A stretch of DNA of 64,000 nucleotides from NCBI RefSeq assembly GCF_000315015.1, contig NZ_BAEP01000075.1:326459-390458 (forward strand), given 5' to 3'. Shown in pieces: positions 37,524 to 44,613 of this stretch. A model generated the notes under the pieces. It was not told where the DNA came from. It saw only the letters and a list, made by a program, of their open reading frames with translations, and did no database searches. Both the position numbers and the translations under genes were made by a program. Positions within the stretch are counted from its first letter, which is position 1. Each line of letters starts with the position of its first letter. The DNA comes from Paraglaciecola mesophila KMM 241 (GTDB lineage: Bacteria; Pseudomonadota; Gammaproteobacteria; Enterobacterales; Alteromonadaceae).

Positions 37524-37764
37524 AGGTAGATAGTTAAAAACACGATCGACGATTTTCTCTAAATCGCTATATCTAATCCTCTTCTCTAAATTCTTATATA
37601 ACCTTTTATCACCGACATTTATTGGTAATTGTCCTGTTCGTTCCATAAATTGTTGTTCTTTTATCGCTGTCGATGCTTTCAAGCATGATGGTGACTTGAG
37701 TTTTGCCAGCCGCCAATGTGGATATTAATTCGAGCTTAGGTATTAATTTGAAAAGGGTATCAAG
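37524..37764. other. Gap with a doubtful minus-strand reading frame
   Basis: The 241 bases before the thioesterase gene hold a minus-strand frame of about 61 codons (37497-37682). It begins with TTG, has no ribosome site, and its last residues are encoded by the terminator arm. Its charged composition (DKRLYKNLEKRIRYSDLEKI) is protein-like, so it could be a gene remnant, but I do not call it a gene. No other signal is seen. Confidence 0.3.
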
Positions 37765-38208
37765 ATGAATATTGCAAACATGACGGGTCTTGAATTGATG
37801 CAGGCCGTTGCTAGGGGCGATTTACCACATCCCAATATGGCAAGCACTATCCCAATGAAATTTGTTTCGGTGGAAAAGGGCGTGGCCATTTTTGAGGCCA
37901 CCGCCGATGATAGACATATTAATCCATTAGGTGGCGTTCATGGAGGCTTCGCTGCGACGGTGATGGATTCGGTTACCGGTTGTGCCGTGCATAGTATGTT
38001 GGAAGCGGGTGTCGGTTACGGGACAATTGATTTAAATGTGAAAATGCTTAAGGCCGTGCCGAAAGATAAAGCACTGAAAGCCGAAGGTAGAGTCATCAGT
38101 ATGTCAAATTCACTCGGCGTGTCCGAGGGCAAGCTAATTGATGAAACGGGGAAAATTTATGCTTATGCGTCCGCGACTTGTATGATTATGCGACCTAAGG
38201 CGTCCTAG
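37765..38208 (+). CDS. PaaI-type hotdog-fold thioesterase
   Basis: This small acyl-CoA thioesterase has the hotdog fold. The catalytic-loop signature is HINPLGGVHGGFAATVMDSV, with the usual HGG. Strands near the end (SEGKLIDETGKIYAYASATC) fit the family, as do the 147 residues. The substrate could be an aromatic or a medium-chain acyl-CoA. It is a monocistronic gene. The start ATG has AAAAGGG upstream. Confidence 0.88.
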   Translation: MNIANMTGLELMQAVARGDLPHPNMASTIPMKFVSVEKGVAIFEATADDRHINPLGGVHGGFAATVMDSVTGCAVHSMLEAGVGYGTIDLNVKMLKAVPKDKALKAEGRVISMSNSLGVSEGKLIDETGKIYAYASATCMIMRPKAS

Positions 38209-38313
38209 CCAGCTTTTTTTTATGTAGATGCTTTGCACAGCAGCATGCTAATTGTCTGCAAAGTGTCATCTTTTTGTGGGCATAATCGCCTTTTTTATTT
38301 TCTGGAGTAGGTA

Positions 38314-39663
38314 ATGGGTTTGAGGTTTGTAACTAATCATTTGGCGAAAAGTATTTGGCTCAAAGGTGCCATCGTCACACTAGCGTTTGGGATGAATGTA
38401 ACTGCATTTGCTGAAAATAGAATTGATACCCAGCGCCCAGATGCTCCGGAGCTTGCTGCGTATGGTGAGCACAGCATTGGTGTACGTCAGCTTGAAGTGG
38501 CTAACCCAAATCAAATCGAGATGCTAAAGCTCGACCCCACTAAACCTGAGCCTGAAACGTTGCCCCGTTACGATCGGCCGCTTACATTAGAGGTTTGGTA
38601 CCCGGCTTTAAAAGGCAGTACGGGCAATACTACCCTTAAAGCTTACATGCGTGACGGTAAAACCGAAGTGGATTTACACGGTAAGGCTGTGCGAGATGCT
38701 AAGCCAAAAATGACTGACAACGCTTTTCCGCTGGTGCTTATTTCACATGGATACCCGGGGAATCGTTTTTTGCTCGCACATTTAGCTGAGAATATTGCCT
38801 CGAAGGGCTATGTGGTTGTGTCTATCGATCACACCGACTCAACTTATCGAACAAAAGCGGCATTTTCTTCGACCTTGGTTAATCGCCCAGTGGACCAGCT
38901 TTTTGTGTTGTCGCAAATAGAGGGTATGGCGAAAGACAAAGATTCATTTTTGTACGGTTTGGTTGATACGTCTGACACCGGTTTAATCGGATATTCAATG
39001 GGTGGTTATGGTGCTGTGATTAACGCCGGCGCAGGGGTGACCGAACAAGTCGTTACGAGTAAGCAGAGCCCGCCATTTGGTGCGCTTGAACGCCATCAGT
39101 CAGGTATTAAGCCCAATGCTGATAAACGTTTAAAGACCGTTATAGCGTTTGCACCTTGGGGTATGAATTACCATATGTTTAGCAGTGAAACGCTGAAAGA
39201 AATTAGTGTTCCTATGTTGCTAATAGCAGGCTCTCAGGACGATGTGTCGGGTTACGAAAATGGCGTTCGAGCCATTTGGCAGGGGGCAAGCAACGTGGAT
39301 CGCTCACTTCTGACTTATGATAATGCCAATCACAATGCAGGGGCGGTGATGCCAGCACCAGAAGAGTCCTATGTATTTGATAAAGAACTAGGTTTTAATA
39401 TCAGCGAGCATTACGTCGATGCGGTTTGGGATAATGCGCGCATGAATAATATTGCCCAGCATTTTGTTACCGCATGGCTAGATAAATACCTGAAAAATGA
39501 TATTTCAAAAGATGCGTACTTGGATATTGTGCCAGATTCAAACGAGGGTGTTTATGCCCTTGACGAAGAAGGCGAGGCGAAACCAGAGCATTCCTATTGG
39601 AAAGGCTTTGGAAATCGCACTGCCAAAGGCCTGCACTTCGAGACGCTTTCTTCAGAAAAATAA
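38314..39663 (+). CDS. Exported dienelactone-hydrolase-like alpha/beta hydrolase
   Basis: The protein has a signal peptide (residues 1-32, ending NVTAFA) and an alpha/beta-hydrolase fold of the predicted dienelactone hydrolase / PAF acetylhydrolase-like group. RPLTLEVWYPA is a strong family segment. The nucleophile is in GYSMGGYG, the oxyanion loop in LISHGYPGNR, and an Asp/His pair is likely in SQDDVSGYENG and NANHNAGAV. It is 449 residues, long for the group, with an extra C-terminal segment. It is monocistronic, and the substrate is unknown. Confidence 0.85.
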   Translation: MGLRFVTNHLAKSIWLKGAIVTLAFGMNVTAFAENRIDTQRPDAPELAAYGEHSIGVRQLEVANPNQIEMLKLDPTKPEPETLPRYDRPLTLEVWYPALKGSTGNTTLKAYMRDGKTEVDLHGKAVRDAKPKMTDNAFPLVLISHGYPGNRFLLAHLAENIASKGYVVVSIDHTDSTYRTKAAFSSTLVNRPVDQLFVLSQIEGMAKDKDSFLYGLVDTSDTGLIGYSMGGYGAVINAGAGVTEQVVTSKQSPPFGALERHQSGIKPNADKRLKTVIAFAPWGMNYHMFSSETLKEISVPMLLIAGSQDDVSGYENGVRAIWQGASNVDRSLLTYDNANHNAGAVMPAPEESYVFDKELGFNISEHYVDAVWDNARMNNIAQHFVTAWLDKYLKNDISKDAYLDIVPDSNEGVYALDEEGEAKPEHSYWKGFGNRTAKGLHFETLSSEK

Positions 39664-40094
39664 CTAAGACAGTACAACCCCTACGCCACTCATTGGTGTA
39701 AGGAGGAGATCTGATTAGCCATTGTAAACACTGCGCTGCTTGCAATGGCCTTTTCCCGCTTACTGTGGCCGCTAATTGTTTCGGCTTCGTATCTAGCGCT
39801 TTCATATGCTCTTTCTCTTCACTTTCATTCTTCACAGGTCATGTGAATACACATGGTCAAATAATGCGGTTATACCACGGTAAAATTTACACAGATTTTT
39901 CCGTATTATCTTCATTTAAGTCTTTTAACCTTCATAACATTATGATTTTTAATAATTATTTATCTGGCGTTGGTTTTGCTTTGCTCTTTGCTACAAACTC
40001 TTTACTACAAAATAACACGCTTCTTTGAAATACAGAGCGTTACATCGCAAAACATTTAAACAGCAAGCATTGATACACAAAGCAGGGCGTCAAG
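39664..40094. other. 431-base gap, no gene supported
   Basis: Frames open here on both strands (39467-39835 minus, 39765-40028 plus), but they lack ribosome sites and their products do not look like proteins. The right half is A/T rich and probably holds the promoter of the MgtC-like gene. I see no repeat, RNA gene or clear terminator. Confidence 0.4.
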
Positions 40095-40568
40095 ATGGAT
40101 ATTATTCCTGAGCATCTTATTAATTTTGAAATTAATCTTCAGTTGGTGGTGTATCACCTATTCCAGCTCGGGCTAGCATTTTTATTTGCCTTGCCCATTG
40201 CCTTGAACCGAGAGAGTGGATCTAAGGGAGCAGGGTTGCGTACCTTTCCGCTGGTGGCGCTAGCTTCATGCGCGTTTATGCTCATCGCTATGAATGCTTA
40301 TGCAGAAGGCGACGGCGAAGCAGAAGCAAGAGTGATGTACGGTATCGTAACGGGGATTGGCTTTATTGGTGGCGGTGCTATTTTTAAGCAGGAAAATGGC
40401 GCCAGTGGCACAGCAACCGCAGCGGGTATCTGGAACACTGGCGCCATAGGAGTAGCGGTCGCCTATCAAAACTATGAAATCGCGCTGATTTTATCCTTGA
40501 TGAATTTCTGCATTTTCCGTTTCGCCCGTAGCGTCAAGGTTCAAAAAGCGAAACACTTAGATGATTGA
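40095..40568 (+). CDS. MgtC/SapB-family membrane protein
   Basis: This 157-residue inner-membrane protein has four or five hydrophobic helices and the family motifs: IALNRESGSKGAGLRTFPLV in the first half and GIVTGIGFIGGGAIFKQE followed by GTATAAGIWNTGAIG in the second. MgtC proteins help cells survive low magnesium and acid, and act on ATP synthase in Salmonella. It lacks the C-terminal soluble domain of Salmonella MgtC, so it is the short SapB-like form. The gene stands alone with a weak hairpin behind it. Confidence 0.88.
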   Translation: MDIIPEHLINFEINLQLVVYHLFQLGLAFLFALPIALNRESGSKGAGLRTFPLVALASCAFMLIAMNAYAEGDGEAEARVMYGIVTGIGFIGGGAIFKQENGASGTATAAGIWNTGAIGVAVAYQNYEIALILSLMNFCIFRFARSVKVQKAKHLDD

Positions 40569-40569
40569 G

Positions 40570-40612
40570 CCCGTTTGAACGCAGAGGGTTAAAACTGTAA
40601 ACGGGTTTTGGG
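40570..40612 (+). terminator. Possible terminator after the MgtC-like gene
   Basis: CCCGTTT and AAACGGG (40570-40576 and 40599-40605) can pair across a 22-base loop and are followed by TTTTGGG. It begins one base after the stop codon. The long loop keeps confidence modest. Confidence 0.4.
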
Positions 40613-40887
40613 TTTGTGTAACCGATATTAGCAGTGTGTGGTTGCGGGCGTTCAAAACAAGACAATTGAATTTAACTTTTGGTGGGGAACGCATTTTAGC
40701 CGTTCACTGGATGTTATACTCGGTTTGATACTGGTTTATGCAGCTTGTAAAGCATAACGCCAACCAGGACAGTAAACAAAACGAAAATTAGAGGTAAAGC
40801 AATTCATAACGACGCACGCAATACATCAAACCAAACCGTCAGGCAATAATGAGACGCTGGGTGGAACCGGCCGAATGAGGGACAAAA
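40613..40887. other. Intergenic gap before the CC0125-type lipoprotein gene
   Basis: This 275-base stretch shows no open frame of note and no clear promoter or RNA structure. It probably contains the promoter of the lipoprotein gene that follows. Confidence 0.3.
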
Positions 40888-41418
40888 ATGAAAACGAATA
40901 TAGTGCTATTACTCACTGCGATACTGCTGGGCGGTTGTGAAAGTCAGCCTGACTATCGTGAAGCGACCAAAGGTGGCTTTGGGTATACCGAAAGCAAATT
41001 TACTGACACTCAATATCGCGTGAACTTTAAAGGTCGTGGTACCGATAAGTCAAAAGCGATGGACTACGCCATGTTGCGCGCCGCCGAACTGACCTTAGAG
41101 CAAGGTTACGACTGGTTTGTGGTTACAGACAGGGAAACCTTAGTAGACAAAGAAAACGTGCAACTGAGCCCGCAGGTGGGTTTTAGTCGTCGCTACGCCA
41201 CGCTTACCGATTGTGGGGCGTTAACCTGCCGGACATCTCGCTTCCCCCGCAGTCAATTCGAAACTGGAGTATTTATTGGCGGCTCTGAGCAAAGTGAAAT
41301 AGAGAGTATCTTGAATATTAAGATGGGCAAGGGGGCAAAACCTAATTCGGGGACCAGTTTCGACGCGAAGCAAGTGACTGAAAACTTGGGACCTAAGAAA
41401 GACACAGTGCAAGACTGA
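40888..41418 (+). CDS. Lipoprotein of the CC0125/CC1285 type
   Basis: The N-terminus is a lipoprotein signal (LLLTAILLGGC, Cys17). The mature part begins with GGFGYTESKFTDTQYRVNFK and AMLRAAELTLEQGYDWFVV, the signature of a widespread family first seen in Caulobacter as CC0125/CC1285. The function of the family is unknown; the conserved part suggests a small alpha/beta domain held at the membrane. The last 45 residues are low-complexity. It is a monocistronic gene. Confidence 0.82.
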   Translation: MKTNIVLLLTAILLGGCESQPDYREATKGGFGYTESKFTDTQYRVNFKGRGTDKSKAMDYAMLRAAELTLEQGYDWFVVTDRETLVDKENVQLSPQVGFSRRYATLTDCGALTCRTSRFPRSQFETGVFIGGSEQSEIESILNIKMGKGAKPNSGTSFDAKQVTENLGPKKDTVQD

Positions 41419-41496
41419 TATACTCTGTGGTAGGTGTTGATTTTGCGGCTTTCATTTTAAGATCAGGTACTCAGACGACCTTTGATACACCATTAC

Positions 41497-41531
41497 AAAA
41501 AAAGCTCAACGCTATAAACGTTGAGCTATTT
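41497..41531 (-). terminator. Terminator shared by convergent genes at 41.5 kb
   Basis: A 9-bp stem, AGCTCAACG/CGTTGAGCT, with a 7-base loop ends in TTTTTTT on the minus strand and in ATTTTG on the plus strand. It mainly serves the NmrA-like gene and probably also the lipoprotein gene. Confidence 0.85.
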
Positions 41532-41557
41532 TGTCGTTGCTATTCAGAAAATAAGAG

Positions 41558-42190
41558 TTAGTAAGCCACGCTAATGCGCTGATTAATATGCTCAGCATTT
41601 TCTGCTTCATCCACTAAGGCTTTGGCGTAATCAGTGACCGAAATTTTACTTTCACCATCGCTATTGGTAAAAAACGCATCACCGCCAATACGAAACTCTC
41701 CTTCGCTATCACCTGGGTAAAGCACAGCCGCTGGGCTAACGAAGGTCCACGATGTTTTCGATTTAGTGCTGCGAAATACGTTAAGGGCTTCCCCTTGTGC
41801 TAGGGCTTCGTCCTTATATTCAGCAGGGAAATCAGGTGAGGTTACAAGTGCCACGCCTGGAGCAATTTCCAAACTACCGGCGCCGCCTACCCATATTAAA
41901 CGTTTACCGCTATTGGCAAGAGATGTCAGCAGACGTTCAGCGGCTTTTGCCACTATCTCATGGTTACCTGCCGCGCGGCCGCCAATAGATGCGATAACCA
42001 CATCTGCATCGGCAACGACAGGTGCGAAATCAGCCGTACTTTGTAAGTCGTAAACACGTGATGTAACCCCTTCGGCGGTTAACTTTGCAGCATCACGTAC
42101 GATTGCCACTACTTCGTGTCCCCGGCTTTTCGCTTGTGCTACTACTGTGCTACCAACCCAACCTGTTGCCCCTAAAACTGCGATTCTCAT
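41558..42190 (-). CDS. NAD(P)-binding Rossmann protein (YwnB/NmrA-like)
   Basis: The product is an atypical short-chain dehydrogenase of 210 residues. MRIAVLGATGWVGSTV is the dinucleotide-binding loop, and the later segments DADVVIASIGG and KRLIWVGGAGSLE fit the NAD(P)H-binding family. The start is the ATG at 42190, preceded by GGAG at eight bases. Family members act as reductases or regulators with unclear substrates. It is divergent from a LysR regulator, which is its likely controller. Confidence 0.85.
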   Translation of the reverse strand: MRIAVLGATGWVGSTVVAQAKSRGHEVVAIVRDAAKLTAEGVTSRVYDLQSTADFAPVVADADVVIASIGGRAAGNHEIVAKAAERLLTSLANSGKRLIWVGGAGSLEIAPGVALVTSPDFPAEYKDEALAQGEALNVFRSTKSKTSWTFVSPAAVLYPGDSEGEFRIGGDAFFTNSDGESKISVTDYAKALVDEAENAEHINQRISVAY

Positions 42191-42305
42191 ATTGATTCTC
42201 CAATTGTCCATTGTGTTACGTTAAGAAAGTGAAGCCAGTTTACTTGTGTTGGCATAAGTGATAAATATCGGTAAATGATTAATATTGTTTCATTTTGAGA
42301 TGCTA

Positions 42306-43202
42306 ATGGACCGGATAACGTCGTTACAAAGCTTTATGGAAGTAGCTCGTTGTGGCAGCTTTACTAAAGCCGCAGATAATATTGGATTAAGTCGTTTACA
42401 AGTGACTCGCCACGTTCAGGATATTGAACAGTGGTTGGGTTTACGCTTGTTTCATCGCACCACACGTAAAGTAAGTTTGACCATGCAAGGTGAAGAAGCG
42501 TTGGGGTTTGCAAAGCAAATACTCAGTTCGGTTTCGGATCTGCAAAGTCGTGCTCATAGTCACAACCACGAACTCGTTGGTACCATTCGAGTTGCGACCC
42601 CAATTGGACTTGGTCAAAATATGCTGTTTGATGCCATCCAAGCGTTTGTGTCTATTCACCCCAAAACCCATATTCAAATGGTTTTATCTGATGGGCTGTC
42701 GCAGCTAGTAGATGAACGAGTCGATATTGCGCTGCGCTACGTTGATCAACCACATCAGCAATTAATTGCTAGAAGGCTAATGCATATCGATAGTGTTCTA
42801 TGTGCGTCCCCGAACTATATTGCGCAGCACGCCAAATTGAATCAACCCAATGATTTGCTAGCGCATAATTGCCTTGTTCACAGTAGTAGTCATCAATGGC
42901 GGGTTATGTCACCAACAAGCGATGAACAAATCAGTGTGTCAGGGAATATTCAAGCTAATGAAATGGGCGTTATTTTAAAGGCGGCGCTGCGCGGGTTAGG
43001 CATTGCGTGTTTACCATGTGATTTGGCCAATCGTTATTTGCTAAACCGTGAACTGGTTCAAGTGCTGCCTGGTTACAACATGCCTGGCAGTAATCTGTGG
43101 GCGGTGTATTTGTCTCGTGATCACCAGCAAAATGTGGTGCGTGCTTTTATTGATTTTATCGCCGAGCGTTGGCAAGCGGATATTCAACGGGTTACAAATT
43201 GA
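42306..43202 (+). CDS. LysR-family transcriptional regulator
   Basis: The N-terminal winged helix is at residues about 3-62 (SFMEVARCGSFTKAADNIGL) and the effector domain follows. The group is the DhcR/AaeR-like class with short helical start MDRITSLQSF. The ATG at 42306 has GAG six bases upstream and matches family starts; ATG at 42300 is possible. It diverges from the NmrA-like gene, so it may regulate that gene and itself, as many LysR proteins do. The 115-base gap holds an AATAT-N13-ATATT dyad (42264-42286), a possible binding site. Confidence 0.88.
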   Translation: MDRITSLQSFMEVARCGSFTKAADNIGLSRLQVTRHVQDIEQWLGLRLFHRTTRKVSLTMQGEEALGFAKQILSSVSDLQSRAHSHNHELVGTIRVATPIGLGQNMLFDAIQAFVSIHPKTHIQMVLSDGLSQLVDERVDIALRYVDQPHQQLIARRLMHIDSVLCASPNYIAQHAKLNQPNDLLAHNCLVHSSSHQWRVMSPTSDEQISVSGNIQANEMGVILKAALRGLGIACLPCDLANRYLLNRELVQVLPGYNMPGSNLWAVYLSRDHQQNVVRAFIDFIAERWQADIQRVTN

Positions 43203-43282
43203 TTAATATTGAAAGGTGAACTTTTACACCGTTGTGCGTATCAATAGTTAATATCCCTCAACATTCTTTGGAAAAGCTTTAT

Positions 43283-43531
43283 ATGCTAAATCAAACTAAG
43301 AGTGCATCACGCTATTTACCTCAGGCGGCAGTGTCTATTGTGTTTTTGTTGTCAATATCTGCCTGTACGAACAAGCAACTCTACAAAGCGGGGCAGTCGT
43401 ATCAGAAAAGTGAATGCGAACGCACTGCGCTTTCTGATGTGCAATTTAGAGAGTGTAAAGATGTGGAGGCAAAGCGTTTTGAAGAGTACGAACGTGAACG
43501 CCAAGAAACACTTGAAACGAGTAAACCTTAA
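43283..43531 (+). CDS. Small lipoprotein, 82 residues
   Basis: The start ATG at 43283 follows GGAAAAGC. The product has a signal peptide ending LSISAC, a good lipobox, and then a charged region (YQKSECERTALSDVQFRECK) with two further cysteines and a Glu/Arg-rich tail. The family is not one that I can name; similar small lipoproteins are common in Alteromonadales. The function is unknown. Confidence 0.65.
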   Translation: MLNQTKSASRYLPQAAVSIVFLLSISACTNKQLYKAGQSYQKSECERTALSDVQFRECKDVEAKRFEEYERERQETLETSKP

Positions 43532-43663
43532 AGCAACTCGTAATAGAGTAATTGTACTTTAGTCCAGATTGAGTGTTTTTTAACTCAGTGCTATACACTG
43601 CTTTTACCTGCCGTTCGTATTTTGCAATTTTTTAAATGTTTGATACATAAGTTAAAATTAAAA

Positions 43664-43679
43664 TGGTGTTGTTCTTGCT
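43664..43679 (+). promoter_or_regulatory. Putative sigma-54 promoter for the PEP-CTERM-type gene
   Basis: The sequence TGGTGTTGTTCTTGCT has TGG and TTGCT at exactly the spacing of the -24/-12 consensus (TGGCAC-N5-TTGCW). The GC of the -12 element is about 36 bases before the start codon, giving a short leader of about 24 bases. Three bases in the -24 element (TGT for CAC) differ from consensus. PEP-CTERM genes in species with PrsK/PrsR often have such promoters. Confidence 0.5.
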
Positions 43680-43713
43680 GTTAAGGCTGTGATTTTACTA
43701 AAAGGAATGTCAC

Positions 43714-44523
43714 ATGCAGAATAATAATAGCAAAAAAATACGTTCTAACCTGATCACTAAAATGGTCAAACTACTGAGTTTAACCGCTGTACTGAGCCTG
43801 TCTTGTAATGCTTTAGCGGCCCCAATTAATGGCACAGGCAATATTACTCCTGACGTCATTTTTGGCGATGGTAATGCAAACGGCTCGTGGACAGGGGAAG
43901 CATTGAATGGCGTTGAAGTAGCCCTGCGAGGGAAGCTAAGATATAACGCAGCAGGAAGTCCTGAAAATACCTTTAACTACGACGGCGATCGTACTTATAC
44001 ATTTGACCCTACCTTAAGCTTATTACCTGCAAATCGTTCAGTATTTAATTTCGAGTACGCGGTGAATGTTGACGCGGGCGCTAACCCATCGGGCGCGATG
44101 TTAGATAATTTTACTTATCTGTTTGAGTTTGATGTAGACCCCACAGCCGGCACTGACTTTGTCAGCTTCGATATCATTACTTTAAAAACTGACAACGAAC
44201 TTGGCGATAGCGGCACTGCGAATGGTGATGGATTAAAGGATATACCCAACTACGCCTCTAATTTAAGTAATTATAGCGTTGCGCAGAATTCTCAGAATCG
44301 CGGTTTTGGCTATTCTGGCCTACTTGATGCGGCTACTGAGGGCATGTTTACTTATAACTTAACGGTGCTTGATGCAAATGGTGGAGAAGTGGCCATCAGT
44401 TCAATTGATATTGTTGTTGGAAGTGTCCCGGTGTCAGCACCATCGACTTTTGCATGCTTATTTGCAGGTGTATTTGTGCTTAGTTTTGCAGGGTTGCGCA
44501 GACGTAGAAAACAAAATAGCTAA
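43714..44523 (+). CDS. PEP-CTERM-type surface protein (exosortase substrate candidate)
   Basis: This secreted protein of 269 residues has an N-terminal signal peptide (about 1-36, ending NALA). Its body is rich in Asn, Gly, Asp and Thr and likely all-beta. The C-terminus is a sorting tail: VSAPSTF, then a hydrophobic helix, then GLRRRRKQNS, the three-part form of PEP-CTERM domains, with SAPST in place of VPEPST. Such tails are cut by exosortase at the inner membrane during export with exopolysaccharide. A sigma-54-like promoter stands upstream and prsK-prsR lies 7 kb away. The biological role is unknown. Confidence 0.82.
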   Translation: MQNNNSKKIRSNLITKMVKLLSLTAVLSLSCNALAAPINGTGNITPDVIFGDGNANGSWTGEALNGVEVALRGKLRYNAAGSPENTFNYDGDRTYTFDPTLSLLPANRSVFNFEYAVNVDAGANPSGAMLDNFTYLFEFDVDPTAGTDFVSFDIITLKTDNELGDSGTANGDGLKDIPNYASNLSNYSVAQNSQNRGFGYSGLLDAATEGMFTYNLTVLDANGGEVAISSIDIVVGSVPVSAPSTFACLFAGVFVLSFAGLRRRRKQNS

Positions 44524-44552
44524 CTGCTAAAGAGTCCCTAAAAAGGCTATTC

Positions 44553-44598
44553 AAAAGGGCATCTACCACAATGCGATTACTGAGGTAGCAGCCCTTTT
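44553..44598 (+). terminator. Terminator of the PEP-CTERM-type gene
   Basis: Outer arms AAAAGGGC/GCCCTTTT (44553-44560 with 44591-44598) and inner arms CTACC/GGTAG form a two-part stem followed by TTA. It lies between the gene and the convergent cti gene, so it could serve both. Confidence 0.75.
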
Positions 44599-44613
44599 TA
44601 TTTGGTTTAATCT

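Noticed and set aside
37497..37682. Minus-strand frame of 61 codons downstream of the ECF operon
   Set aside because: TTG start, no ribosome site, and its last codons are formed by the terminator stem. Kept only as a note in the gap entry.
39467..39835. Minus-strand open frame of 122 codons after the exported hydrolase gene
   Set aside because: It runs antisense over the end of the hydrolase gene, has no ribosome site and its product has no protein-like pattern.
39765..40028. Plus-strand open frame of 87 codons before the MgtC-like gene
   Set aside because: A/T-rich, Phe/Ser/Asn-biased product without a ribosome site or recognisable domain; looks like a chance frame.
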